From Flavobacteriales bacterium (GTDB lineage: Bacteria > Bacteroidota > Bacteroidia > Flavobacteriales_D > Crocinitomicaceae): DNA of 29,013 bases. Under the pieces are notes generated by a model. It did not search any database. It was not told the origin of the DNA and saw only the letters and a program-made list of their open reading frames with translations. The position numbers were made by a program, and so were the translations under genes. Location: the NCBI GenBank assembly GCA_947458985.1, contig CANHBA010000004.1, positions 1 to 29,013 of the forward strand. The letters run 5' to 3'. This document shows positions 15,933-24,258 of this stretch, in pieces. Numbering within the stretch: position 1 is the stretch's first letter; every line of letters begins with the position of its first letter.

Positions 15933-16670
15933 ATGAGGTACTCGTTCGCGCTCATTCTGCTGTTGTGCTTAGTTGCTTGTAAAAAAGCTCCTGAACGCGC
16001 CTGTTGGAAAGCAACGGGCGCTATCGAAAATTTGATTTCGCCACTCTCTTCCTTTCAATACTTATACATCCATCCCCACATCGAGGTGGCGCTTTTGCAA
16101 GACTCCCTCAATTACGTCGAGTGGCAAGCGGGAAGCAACTTATTGTCGTTTTTATCAGCAGAAGTAAAGGCTGATACCCTTCAACTTCACAACAAAAATG
16201 GCTGCCGTTTTCTGAGGTATCAAAAAGGAAAAGTAAAAGCAGTGGTGCATTTTACAACATTAAAAGAACTGCATTTGGCAAATAGCGAAGCGGTTCGGAC
16301 TGTCAAAACGTGGCTTGCCGACGACTTGCTTGTTTATCTCAAAGAAGGAGTGGGGCCTGTGAGTTTGGTCCTCAATGCTCAAAAAGTATCCATACGCAAT
16401 AACTACGGATGGCAAACCCTGAGGCTTTCGGGCAATGTAGCTGCACTTTTTGTAGACTTCGATGGTGCCGCCTCGCTGCAAGCGCCCTCGTTAATGGTTC
16501 AAGATTCTATTTCGTTTCGCAGCACCTCACCACTGTCTAGCTGGATCCGTGCTGGTCAGCTCAAACTCAAGGCCCAATTGTACGGTGCTGGAGACCTCTT
16601 CTATACCGGAACCCCCTCGGTTTTATTGAAAACAGAATACAGCACGGGTAAAGTGCTTGCCAAACAATGA
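15933..16670 (+). CDS. Lipoprotein with GIN (DUF2807) beta-helix domain
   Basis: This 245-residue protein has a lipoprotein signal (lipobox LVAC, Cys16). A DUF2807/GIN-type 'auto-transporter adhesin head' domain made of short repeated beta strands follows. The match is seen in ELHLANSEAVRTVKTW, VSLVLNAQKVSIRNNYGW and the ending YGAGDLFYTGTPSVLLKTEYSTGKV. Such domains are common surface or periplasmic lipoproteins in Bacteroidota and have no assigned reaction. It lies between two outer-membrane barrel genes, 2 bases after one and 9 bases before the other, so all three form one operon concerned with the envelope. Confidence 0.8.
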   Translation: MRYSFALILLLCLVACKKAPERACWKATGAIENLISPLSSFQYLYIHPHIEVALLQDSLNYVEWQAGSNLLSFLSAEVKADTLQLHNKNGCRFLRYQKGKVKAVVHFTTLKELHLANSEAVRTVKTWLADDLLVYLKEGVGPVSLVLNAQKVSIRNNYGWQTLRLSGNVAALFVDFDGAASLQAPSLMVQDSISFRSTSPLSSWIRAGQLKLKAQLYGAGDLFYTGTPSVLLKTEYSTGKVLAKQ

Positions 16671-16679
16671 TTAATACAA

Positions 16680-17684
16680 ATGCGTAAGTTAGTAGCCCTC
16701 TGTTTTATTCTTGCAACGGTTTTTCAAGCGCAAACACAATTTACACTTTCCGGAACCTACGATAGTTATGTTGGTGTTTCAAACAAAGGAATGTCAAGTT
16801 TGCCTTTTATGGTTTCTCATTCCAAAATCGGCACCTACGACATCAATTTACTAGAGCTCGAGCTGCGTTATACGCGCAAGGCCTGGACCGCCCAGTTTTC
16901 TCCGGCGCTTGGCTCGTACATGCAAAACAACTATGCCTTGGAGGCACCGCTGAGACGTTATATTTACGAAGGCTACCTGCAATATGCAAAGGGTAAAAAT
17001 GAGTTGGCGCTCGGGACATTCAGCTCGCCCTACACCCAAGAAACACCACGCGGTGTTGATCAACTCTCGGCGTCGCGCAGTTTGGCTGCAGAATACGTAC
17101 CTTACTTTGTTTCAGGCCTTCGCTGGACCCGTAGTTGGACCAAACAACTCAAAACGCAGTTTTTTATCACAAATGGTTGGCAGCGCCTCATGTTGAGCGG
17201 TGCGCGCCCGAGTTTGGGTTTACTTGTGCAGTACGAAAAGAAAAATTGGAAATACAATTGGAGTCATTTTTATGGCGATCTCGCACCTACAGGTAAACTT
17301 TCTCCAGAGTTGGCCCTGAACCGTTGGCGCTTTTTTCAGGAATTCAATGTTGGCTATACAAACAATGATTGGACCTTTCAATCTTGTGTGTATGCAGGTT
17401 TGCAAAAACAAAACGGAGAAAACCAATTGAAATATTGGTTGCAGGGGAATTTACAAGCAAGTTACAACCTGAACGATCATTTGGGCTTCAATGCCCGAAC
17501 AGAAGTCTTTTTCGATCCTGACCAGGTTATTTTTAGCGCTGCAAGCACGCCTTTTTCATCGCTTTCCTTGGGTTTTATGTATCGCATCGGACCTGCCTTG
17601 CAATTTGGTCAAGAATTTCGTTGCTTTTTAGCAAAACAGACCGAAATCCCTGTTTATTACAGCTTTTTGCGCCTGAAATTTTAG
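16680..17684 (+). CDS. Porin-like outer-membrane beta-barrel protein
   Basis: This 334-residue protein has a signal peptide (MRKLVALCFILATVFQAQTQ). A long succession of amphipathic strands rich in Tyr, Trp and Phe follows, and the protein ends with phenylalanine (SFLRLKF), as expected for a barrel inserted by BamA. It lacks a plug domain, so a TonB-dependent role is unlikely. Segments such as YLQYAKGKNELALGTFSSPYTQETPRGVD resemble porin strands and loops, but I do not recognise a named family. It is the third gene of the envelope operon. The stop almost abuts a -7 box for the next gene. Confidence 0.72.
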   Translation: MRKLVALCFILATVFQAQTQFTLSGTYDSYVGVSNKGMSSLPFMVSHSKIGTYDINLLELELRYTRKAWTAQFSPALGSYMQNNYALEAPLRRYIYEGYLQYAKGKNELALGTFSSPYTQETPRGVDQLSASRSLAAEYVPYFVSGLRWTRSWTKQLKTQFFITNGWQRLMLSGARPSLGLLVQYEKKNWKYNWSHFYGDLAPTGKLSPELALNRWRFFQEFNVGYTNNDWTFQSCVYAGLQKQNGENQLKYWLQGNLQASYNLNDHLGFNARTEVFFDPDQVIFSAASTPFSSLSLGFMYRIGPALQFGQEFRCFLAKQTEIPVYYSFLRLKF

Positions 17685-17692
17685 TATTTTTG
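17685..17692 (+). promoter_or_regulatory. -7 promoter box of the xth-pcm-regulator operon
   Basis: TATTTTTG begins directly after the TAG stop of the porin-like gene and ends 16 bases before the xth ATG. A TTG at 17667-17669 has a short 15-base spacing. Confidence 0.4.
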
Positions 17693-17708
17693 GGGCTAAA
17701 CTCAAGCC

Positions 17709-18470
17709 ATGAAAATCCTATCTTTTAACGTAAACGGCATTCGCGCGGTGGTGGGCAAAACCTTCATCGAAGACATGCAAGCTCAAGACCCAGATGTCAT
17801 TTGTTTGCAAGAAACCAAAGCGACACCAGAACAAGTAGCTGCAGCTGTTGCGCCACTTTCTGCTTACCATGTGTTTGCCAATTCAGCAGAAAGAAAAGGC
17901 TATTCAGGCACGGCCATACTCACTAAAGTGGCGCCAATTTCCGTTACTTACGACATCGGCATGCCCGACCACGACAGCGAAGGTCGTGTCATTTGCGCTG
18001 AGTTCGACAGTTTTTACCTCGTTACGGTTTACGTGCCCAACTCTGGTAGTGAGCTCCTGCGCTTGGGTTACCGCCAAACCTGGGACGCCGCCTTTTTGGC
18101 TTATCTAAAGAACTTAGAGAACAGCAAGCCAGTAGTTGTTTGTGGCGATTTCAATGTAGCGCACCGTGCCATCGACTTGGCACGCCCCAAAGAAAACTAC
18201 AACAAAGCAGCCGGCTACATGCAAGAAGAAATCGACGGCATGAACTCCTTTACGAGTTCAGGTTTATTGGACAGCTTTAGAACCATGCATCCAGAAGCTG
18301 TTAAGTATTCTTGGTGGAGCTACCGCGCTGGCGCCCGCGAAAAGAACGTTGGCTGGCGCATCGACTACTTTTTGATCAGCGAAGCATTTGTACCTCAACT
18401 CCAAGAGGCTTTTATATTAAATGAAGTTTTTGGTTCTGATCACTGCCCAGTAGGCGTGGTGTTGGCTTAG
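17709..18470 (+). CDS. xth: Exodeoxyribonuclease III (AP endonuclease)
   Basis: This 253-residue enzyme removes 3' blocking groups and cuts DNA at abasic sites during base excision repair. Catalytic and metal residues are visible: N7 and N9 in LSFNVNGIRAV, E35 in VICLQETKA, the CGDFNVAHRAIDLARPKEN segment with its Asp and Asn, and the terminal SDHCPVGVVL. Length matches the ExoIII/ExoA family. The pcm gene begins 8 bases after the stop, and a response regulator begins 4 bases after pcm. A macromolecule-repair operon is therefore likely. Confidence 0.96.
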   Translation: MKILSFNVNGIRAVVGKTFIEDMQAQDPDVICLQETKATPEQVAAAVAPLSAYHVFANSAERKGYSGTAILTKVAPISVTYDIGMPDHDSEGRVICAEFDSFYLVTVYVPNSGSELLRLGYRQTWDAAFLAYLKNLENSKPVVVCGDFNVAHRAIDLARPKENYNKAAGYMQEEIDGMNSFTSSGLLDSFRTMHPEAVKYSWWSYRAGAREKNVGWRIDYFLISEAFVPQLQEAFILNEVFGSDHCPVGVVLA

Positions 18471-18478
18471 TTTTCTCC

Positions 18479-19132
18479 ATGGAGCACCTCAAAGACACAT
18501 TCAAGCACAAAGGCCGTCGCCGCCAGCTCATCGAAGAATTGGCGCAAATGGGTATTCAAGACCAACGCATTTTAAGCGCCTTTGATGCCATTCCACGCCA
18601 CTATTTCCTCGACCTCGCATTTGACGAACAAGCCTATACCAATATGGCCTTTCAAATTGGTTCTGGCCAAACCATCTCACACCCTTACACGGTCGCTTAC
18701 CAAACCGAACTCTTGCAGCTCGAAAAAAGCATGCGGGTTTTAGAAATTGGTACAGGTTCTGGTTTTCAAACTTGTATTTTGTGCAAGCTCGGTGTCAAAG
18801 TATTTTCAATTGAGCGCCACCAACCCTTGCATAACAAGGCCAAGCGCATGATCGATTTCTTTGGTTTCAATGCCAGTCTTTTTTTTGGCGATGGCTATAA
18901 AGGCAACCGCGTATATGCCCCCTATGACCGCATTTTAGTGACCTGCGGCGCGCCCGATATACCTGAAGTACTCCTCGAACAACTCAAAATAGGTGGCCTC
19001 ATGGTGATCCCCGTCGGAGAAGGCGCAGAGCAAAAAATGCTACGCATTCACAAAACTTCCGACACCACCTTTACCTCCGAAGAATTTGGTACTTTTAAGT
19101 TTGTACCCATGTTAGAACGCACTGTTAAATAA
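18479..19132 (+). CDS. pcm: Protein-L-isoaspartate O-methyltransferase
   Basis: This 217-residue cytoplasmic SAM-dependent enzyme methylates isoaspartyl residues to start repair of aged proteins. Family marks are IPRHYFLDLAFDEQAYTN, the substrate-site GSGQTISHPYTVAYQTELL (near residues 59-77), and SAM motif I VLEIGTGSGFQTCILCKLG (near 87-105). The product SAH is the substrate of AhcY, also encoded in this window. It lies 8 bases after xth and 4 bases before the NtrC-like gene. The ATG at 18479 gives the normal family N-terminus. Confidence 0.95.
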   Translation: MEHLKDTFKHKGRRRQLIEELAQMGIQDQRILSAFDAIPRHYFLDLAFDEQAYTNMAFQIGSGQTISHPYTVAYQTELLQLEKSMRVLEIGTGSGFQTCILCKLGVKVFSIERHQPLHNKAKRMIDFFGFNASLFFGDGYKGNRVYAPYDRILVTCGAPDIPEVLLEQLKIGGLMVIPVGEGAEQKMLRIHKTSDTTFTSEEFGTFKFVPMLERTVK

Positions 19133-19136
19133 AAAT

Positions 19137-20303
19137 ATGCAAGTCTTACTCATTGACGATGAACGCGCTATCCGCAGAGCCCTCCGCGAAATTTTAGAAT
19201 TCGAAGGCTGTGTCGTAGATGAAGCCGAAAACGGCGCACAGGCGCTCGACAAACTCAAAGCCCACACCTATGAGCTCGTGTTTTCCGATATCAAAATGCC
19301 ACAAATGGATGGCCTCGAATTACTCGATCAAATTTTGGCGCTCGGCATTGAAACACCCGTTATCATGATTTCCGGTCACGGAACCGTAGAAACTGCCGTT
19401 GGAGCCATTAAAAAAGGTGCTTTTGATTTCATCGAAAAACCACTCGACCTCAACCGTATTTTGGTCTTGTTGCGCCAAGTCAAAGACCGCAACATGCTAG
19501 TTCAAGAAACCAAACAACTCAAGCAAGTTGTCAAAAAGATCAAAGGATCTGCTATTATTGGGGAGAGTGCCGAGATCGAAGCCATCAAAACCATGATTGA
19601 AAAGGTGGCACCTTCCGATGCACGCGTGCTCATTACCGGCGGCAACGGAACCGGCAAAGAGCTCGTGGCCCGTTCCTTACACGAACTTTCCAACCGCAGC
19701 AAAATGCCTTTTATCGAGGTCAATTGCGCAGCTATACCTGCCGAACTCATCGAAAGCGAGCTTTTTGGTCATGAAAAAGGTGCTTTTACGTCGGCTGTCA
19801 AGGACCGCAAAGGAAAATTTGAATTGGCATCAGGCGGCACCCTCTTTTTGGATGAAATAGGCGACATGTCTTTGTCGGCCCAAGCCAAAGTATTGCGCGC
19901 GCTTCAAGAAAATGTCATTCAGCGCGTTGGCGGCGAGAAGGACCTCAAAGTAGACTGCAGGGTTTTGGCCGCCACCAACAAAGACCTACGCGAAGAAATC
20001 AAAGCAGGTCGTTTCCGCGAAGACTTATTTCACCGTTTGGCTGTCATCCTCATTCATGTGCCAGCGCTCAACGAACGCCGTTCAGACATTCCTTTGTTAG
20101 TGAACCACTTCCTGAAATTAGTTTGCCAAGACCACGGTATTGCCCTCAAAACAATAGAAGCAGCAGCTGTTAAAGCGCTTCAAGAACTCAACTGGACGGG
20201 CAATATCCGCGAATTGCGCAATATAATTGAACGCCTTGTGATTTTATCTGATCAGTGTATTACTGCTGTAGATGTGCAGCGCTATGCCAATCCAAGCCAT
20301 TAA
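19137..20303 (+). CDS. NtrC-like response regulator without DNA-binding domain
   Basis: This 388-residue protein has a receiver (1-120, phospho-acceptor D51, K101) and an AAA+ sigma-54 activator domain. Walker A is GGNGTGKE (168-175), Walker B GGTLFLDE (233-240), and arginine-finger-type residues lie in FREDLFHRLAV. The C-terminal lid NWTGNIRELRNIIERLVIL (352-370) is followed by only 18 residues. The Fis-type helix-turn-helix of normal NtrC proteins (usually 440-480 residues) is absent. The sigma-54 contact loop GAFTGA reads GAFTSA (215-220). It may act from solution or by another route. No cognate histidine kinase is adjacent. It is the last gene of the xth-pcm operon. Confidence 0.92.
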   Translation: MQVLLIDDERAIRRALREILEFEGCVVDEAENGAQALDKLKAHTYELVFSDIKMPQMDGLELLDQILALGIETPVIMISGHGTVETAVGAIKKGAFDFIEKPLDLNRILVLLRQVKDRNMLVQETKQLKQVVKKIKGSAIIGESAEIEAIKTMIEKVAPSDARVLITGGNGTGKELVARSLHELSNRSKMPFIEVNCAAIPAELIESELFGHEKGAFTSAVKDRKGKFELASGGTLFLDEIGDMSLSAQAKVLRALQENVIQRVGGEKDLKVDCRVLAATNKDLREEIKAGRFREDLFHRLAVILIHVPALNERRSDIPLLVNHFLKLVCQDHGIALKTIEAAAVKALQELNWTGNIRELRNIIERLVILSDQCITAVDVQRYANPSH

Positions 20304-20313
20304 GCGACCGGCA

Positions 20314-20916
20314 TTATTCGTTGCTGAACTGACGCAATTCGTCTAGTGCTCTCACCCCAAAAGTGGTGTTGTGCCAGGCGCGTTTGAGTTGCTTATTGTC
20401 AAAAAGTAAATAACTCGGAAAAACACCTTCAGCGGCAAGCATCCAGAGTGTCTCGTCTTTTGCATACCGAACAGAAATGCGCTTGTTTAGTTTTTTTCTG
20501 AATAGCTGCTCTGAAATAGGGTCTTCTGACACCAAGTAATAGCTGATCTTCAAATGCTTGTTTTGAACAGCGAGCCGATTCATGACGTCGGTAGTCTGCA
20601 TACAATAGGGGCAACCAGGCAAAACAATAACCGCAAGTGTTGCTTGACTTGGTTTTTGTGGCGGCAATATTTTTGGTTTATATGCTGAATTGAAGAGGTC
20701 AGGTTGGTAAATTGGATAGAAGAAGAAATAGCTTGAAAATGGCAAGAGCAAGAGTAAAACACCAATGGGTATGCGTATCCAAAAGTTCAGGCGCAGTTTG
20801 AGCGTTGCTTTAAGTAAGATCAGTCCTACAATGCAGGCTAGCAAATAAGGAAAAAACTTGGAGAGCGTCCAGCTCCAACCCAGATTTAAAAAAAAGATTT
20901 CTAAACTGTTACTCAC
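20314..20916 (-). CDS. Membrane-anchored thioredoxin-like protein
   Basis: This 200-residue protein has two hydrophobic helices (about residues 20-37 and 48-68). A periplasm-facing domain of about 110 residues follows, with a thioredoxin-like redox motif CPYC (C102-C105) in VIVLPGCPYCMQTTDVMNRL. The downstream GVFPSYLLFDNKQ resembles the cis-proline loop of thioredoxin folds. A disulfide reductase or oxidase role in the envelope is plausible but the partner is unknown. The start is GTG at 20916, 8 bases after the alaS stop, so it is probably cotranscribed with alaS. It converges with the NtrC-like gene with a 10-base gap and no visible terminator. Confidence 0.75.
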   Translation of the reverse strand: MSNSLEIFFLNLGWSWTLSKFFPYLLACIVGLILLKATLKLRLNFWIRIPIGVLLLLLPFSSYFFFYPIYQPDLFNSAYKPKILPPQKPSQATLAVIVLPGCPYCMQTTDVMNRLAVQNKHLKISYYLVSEDPISEQLFRKKLNKRISVRYAKDETLWMLAAEGVFPSYLLFDNKQLKRAWHNTTFGVRALDELRQFSNE

Positions 20917-20924
20917 GCTTCAAT

Positions 20925-23546
20925 TTATTGGCCATGTAGTTTGGCTTGAAGCGCTTGAAGCGCCGCGCCAAGGCCAGCAGGGTTTTTGCCGCCTGCTGTT
21001 GCAAAACTAGCTTGCCCGCCTCCTCCGCCTTGGATCAGTGGTGCCACCTCGCGGATCCATTGCGCGGCGCTCCATTGATTTTGTGCAGCGAGTGCGTCGT
21101 CTAGTAAGATCGTTAAACCGCATTTGTCGGCTTCGCGGTGTGCGAGTACGCCAACAAAAGGACTGAAGTCTTGGCGCAGTGCAAAGAGGATGTCTTTGGC
21201 GCTTGCAGCATCGGTATGTACTTCTTTAAGCAGGAGGTGCATGCCGTCTGTGTGTTGCACGTCGTTTTTGAGTTCGTTTTTGAGTTGTTGGGCCTGAACT
21301 TTTGCCAAACGTTCGATCTCTTTGCCAAGCGCACTATTTTTTTGTTGCAGCTCTTCAATGGCTTTGACGATATCGGCAGGTTTTTTAAGCAAAGCTTCTA
21401 TTTGCTCTAGTTGGGCTGCTTTGTCTTTGTAGTAGTGCATAGCGGCGTCGCCAGTGATGGCTTCTATGCGGCGAATGCCGGCAGCAACTGCGCTTTCGGC
21501 CACGAGCTTGAAGACACCGATTTGGTTGGTGTTCGAAACGTGGATACCACCACATAATTCGATTGACGCGCCAAATTCAATGACGCGGACGGTGTCGCCG
21601 TATTTTTCGCCGAAGAGGGCCATGGCGCCTTTTTGCTTCGCGCTTTCGATGTCGAGTGCGCGGTTTTCTTGCAAAGGCTGAGCGGCTTGAATAGCAGCAT
21701 TAACGGCTGCTTCAATTTGTAAAAGTTGTTCGTCGCTGACTTTAGAAAAATGAGAGAAGTCAAAGCGCAGGCCTTTTTCTGACACCAACGAGCCCTTTTG
21801 CTCCACATGCGTACCAAGGATGGTGCGGAGTGCGTGGTGAAGGAGGTGCGTTGCGCTGTGGTTCTTGGCGGTGTGTTGTTGTTTGGCAAGATCGATGCTG
21901 GCCTCAAAGCGCGCGTGTAAATCGGAAGGTAGCTCAGTGGCGAGGTGCACAATGAGGTTGTTTTCTTTTTTGGTATCGAAAATGCGGATGTTGTCTGTGC
22001 TGTTGTGCAAGTTGCCGCTGTCGCCAATTTGGCCGCCGCCTTCAGCGTAGAATGGCGTTTGGTCGAGGACCAACTGATAGAAAGTTTTGCCTTTTTGGCT
22101 CACTTTGCGGTATTTGATGAGTTGTACAGACGCGGTTTTGTCGTCGTAGCCCACAAATTGGGTGTTGGTATCTGGGTGCACTTGCTGCCAGTCATCGGTT
22201 TCGATGGTGGTGGCTGCTCTGGAGCGGTCTTTTTGAATTTGGAGCTCTTGTTGGAAGCCGTCTTCGTCAATAGAAAGGCCGTTTTCTCGGGCAATTAACG
22301 AGGTGAGGTCTAGAGGAAAGCCGTAGGTGTCGTAGAGTTCAAAGGCTGCAGCGCCCGCAATTTGAGTTTGCTGAGCGGCTTTGACTTGTGCAATGAGGTC
22401 TTCGATGCGCTTGATGCCTAGTGCAAGGGTGCGAAAGAAACTCAGTTCTTCTTCCTTGATGACCTTATAGATGAGTTCTTTCTGACTGATGAGTTCGGTG
22501 TAGGGCTTGCCCATGAGCTCCGTTAATACCATTGCGAGCTCGCAAAGGAAAGGTTCTTTTAAACCCAGTGTTTGGTAGCCGTAGCGCACTGCTCTGCGCA
22601 AAATACGGCGGATGACATAACCTGCACCGTTGTTGGCAGGCAGTTGGCCGTCGGCTATAGAAAAGGCAATGGCGCGGATGTGGTCGGCGATGACGCGCAG
22701 GGCGATATCGGTTTCTTCGGCTTTGCCATAAGGGATGCCCGCTTCTTTGGAAATGAATTGAATGAGGGTTTGAAAGAGGTCGGTGTCGTAGTTGGACTGC
22801 TTGCCTTGTAGGGCCATTGCCAAGCGCTCTAGGCCCATTCCGGTGTCGACGTGCTTAGACGGTAGCGGCTCTAGGCTGCCATCGGCTTTGCGGTTGAACT
22901 CCATAAAGACGTTGTTCCAAATTTCAATGACTTGTGGGTGGTCTGCGTTGACCCATTTTTTTCCATCGCCTTTGGCGCGCTCTTCGGGGCTGCGGAGGTC
23001 GACGTGTATTTCGGTGCAAGGGCCACAAGGGCCGGTGTCGCCCATTTCCCAGAAGTTGTCTTTTTTGGAAGCTAAAATAATGCGCTCTTCTGCGATGTAT
23101 TTTTTCCAGATATGGAAGCTTTCGCTGTCTTGGGCAACGCCGTCTTTGGCATCGCCTTCAAAAACGGTTACGTAGAGTTGGTCTACGGGTATTTTGTAAA
23201 CAGAAGTGAGGAGTTCCCAGGCCCAGCCTATGGCTTCTTCCTTGAAGTAGTCGCCAAAAGACCAATTGCCGAGCATTTCGAACATGGTGTGGTGGTAGGT
23301 GTCTACACCCACCTCTTCGAGGTCGTTGTGTTTGCCCGAAACACGCAAGCATTTTTGAGAATTGGCAACGCGGCGGTTGGTTGGTGTTTGGTAACCCAAG
23401 AAGAAGTCTTTGAATTGGTTCATGCCTGCGTTGGTGAACATCAGGGTAGGGTCGTTCTTGACTACCATTGGGGCTGAAGACACAATTTGGTGTCCTTTAC
23501 TTTCAAAAAAGTCGAAAAATTGCTGGCGAATTGCTGAAACGGTCAT
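20925..23546 (-). CDS. alaS: Alanyl-tRNA synthetase
   Basis: This protein of 873 residues charges tRNA-Ala and edits mischarged Ser or Gly. The catalytic domain begins MTVSAIRQQFFDFFESKGH and contains FTNAGMNQFKDFFLG. The editing domain carries the zinc motif HxxxH in HSATHLLHHAL (near 565-575) and the Cys-containing ELCGGIHVSNT (near 666). The C-Ala domain ends in GGGGGQASFATAGGKNP. The reading frame is open for 28 more codons upstream, but family alignment and the promoter box at 23565-23572 fix the start at the ATG at 23546. Confidence 0.97.
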   Translation of the reverse strand: MTVSAIRQQFFDFFESKGHQIVSSAPMVVKNDPTLMFTNAGMNQFKDFFLGYQTPTNRRVANSQKCLRVSGKHNDLEEVGVDTYHHTMFEMLGNWSFGDYFKEEAIGWAWELLTSVYKIPVDQLYVTVFEGDAKDGVAQDSESFHIWKKYIAEERIILASKKDNFWEMGDTGPCGPCTEIHVDLRSPEERAKGDGKKWVNADHPQVIEIWNNVFMEFNRKADGSLEPLPSKHVDTGMGLERLAMALQGKQSNYDTDLFQTLIQFISKEAGIPYGKAEETDIALRVIADHIRAIAFSIADGQLPANNGAGYVIRRILRRAVRYGYQTLGLKEPFLCELAMVLTELMGKPYTELISQKELIYKVIKEEELSFFRTLALGIKRIEDLIAQVKAAQQTQIAGAAAFELYDTYGFPLDLTSLIARENGLSIDEDGFQQELQIQKDRSRAATTIETDDWQQVHPDTNTQFVGYDDKTASVQLIKYRKVSQKGKTFYQLVLDQTPFYAEGGGQIGDSGNLHNSTDNIRIFDTKKENNLIVHLATELPSDLHARFEASIDLAKQQHTAKNHSATHLLHHALRTILGTHVEQKGSLVSEKGLRFDFSHFSKVSDEQLLQIEAAVNAAIQAAQPLQENRALDIESAKQKGAMALFGEKYGDTVRVIEFGASIELCGGIHVSNTNQIGVFKLVAESAVAAGIRRIEAITGDAAMHYYKDKAAQLEQIEALLKKPADIVKAIEELQQKNSALGKEIERLAKVQAQQLKNELKNDVQHTDGMHLLLKEVHTDAASAKDILFALRQDFSPFVGVLAHREADKCGLTILLDDALAAQNQWSAAQWIREVAPLIQGGGGGQASFATAGGKNPAGLGAALQALQAKLHGQ

Positions 23547-23564
23547 GTGTATTTTCTGAGAAGA

Positions 23565-23572
23565 CAAATTTA
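23565..23572 (-). promoter_or_regulatory. -7 promoter box of alaS
   Basis: TAAATTTG on the minus strand, ending 18 bases before the alaS ATG. The -33 element is not clear. It supports the shorter alaS reading frame and is 22 bases from the opposite box of the O-methyltransferase gene. Confidence 0.5.
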
Positions 23573-23594
23573 GGAAAATGCGCCGAGCTTCGTG

Positions 23595-23602
23595 TATCTT
23601 TG
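23595..23602 (+). promoter_or_regulatory. -7 promoter box of the O-methyltransferase gene
   Basis: TATCTTTG ends 17 bases before the ATG at 23620. An in-frame ATG at 23578 would lie upstream of this box, so 23620 is the better start. Confidence 0.5.
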
Positions 23603-23619
23603 TGCAAATACAACGACAA

Positions 23620-24258
23620 ATGGAATTCATTTCTACTGAATTACAAGCTTATGTGAGCGCGCACAGTTCTGAAGCCTCTGCTTTGCTTGCTAAAATTGAC
23701 CGAGAAACCCATCTTGAGGTGCTGCAGCCCCGCATGCTCAGCGGACATTTTCAGGGCCGCGTGCTCAGCATGCTGTCCAAGCTGTTGCGCCCGCAACACA
23801 TTTTGGAAATTGGCACCTACACCGGTTATTCTGCACTCTGCTTGGCAGAAGGCCTGCGTCCAGAGGGTCAGCTGCTCACAATTGATATCAATGAAGAGTT
23901 AGAAACACGGGTAAGAGGCTATTTTGAGGTTTCTGAATTCGCCGACCAAATTGAGTATGTCATTGGGAATGCAGCGCAACTTATTCCAACGCTTACCACC
24001 ACATTCGATCTCATTTTCATCGATGCCGACAAACAACAGTATCCGCTCTATTACGAACAAGCGCTTGACAAACTGAATCCGGATGGTTTTATCCTCATCG
24101 ATAACGTGCTGTGGTCGGGAAAGGTAACAGACGACAAACACCAAGACAAAGACAGCGTCTTGCTGCGCGAGCTCAACCTGAAAATCAGTCAGGACCCAAG
24201 GGTAGAAAAGGTTTTGTTGCCTATTCGCGACGGTTTGTATTTGATCAGAAAAAAATAA
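23620..24258 (+). CDS. SAM-dependent O-methyltransferase (class I, COMT-like)
   Basis: This 212-residue protein belongs to the Methyltransf_3 family (catechol/caffeoyl-CoA type). Marks are the SAM-binding LEIGTYTGYSALCLAEGL, the acidic residue in LLTIDINEELETR, and the metal-binding FIDADKQQYPLYYEQAL and LIDNVLWSGKVTD. Its substrate is unknown; family members in bacteria methylate small phenolics or tRNA hydroxyuridine (TrmR branch). The stop overlaps the ATG of the next gene as TAATG, so both are translated from one mRNA. Pairing with a tRNA-modifying enzyme makes a tRNA wobble role (TrmR-like) worth considering, which is inference. Confidence 0.9.
   Translation: MEFISTELQAYVSAHSSEASALLAKIDRETHLEVLQPRMLSGHFQGRVLSMLSKLLRPQHILEIGTYTGYSALCLAEGLRPEGQLLTIDINEELETRVRGYFEVSEFADQIEYVIGNAAQLIPTLTTTFDLIFIDADKQQYPLYYEQALDKLNPDGFILIDNVLWSGKVTDDKHQDKDSVLLRELNLKISQDPRVEKVLLPIRDGLYLIRKK

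Noticed and set aside
23547..23630. 28-codon upstream extension of the alaS reading frame
   Set aside because: The conserved N-terminus begins at the ATG at 23546, and a -7 promoter box lies inside the extension.
24111..24257. 49-codon upstream extension of mnmD
   Set aside because: It overlaps the O-methyltransferase in another frame; the family N-terminus starts at the ATG of the TAATG overlap.
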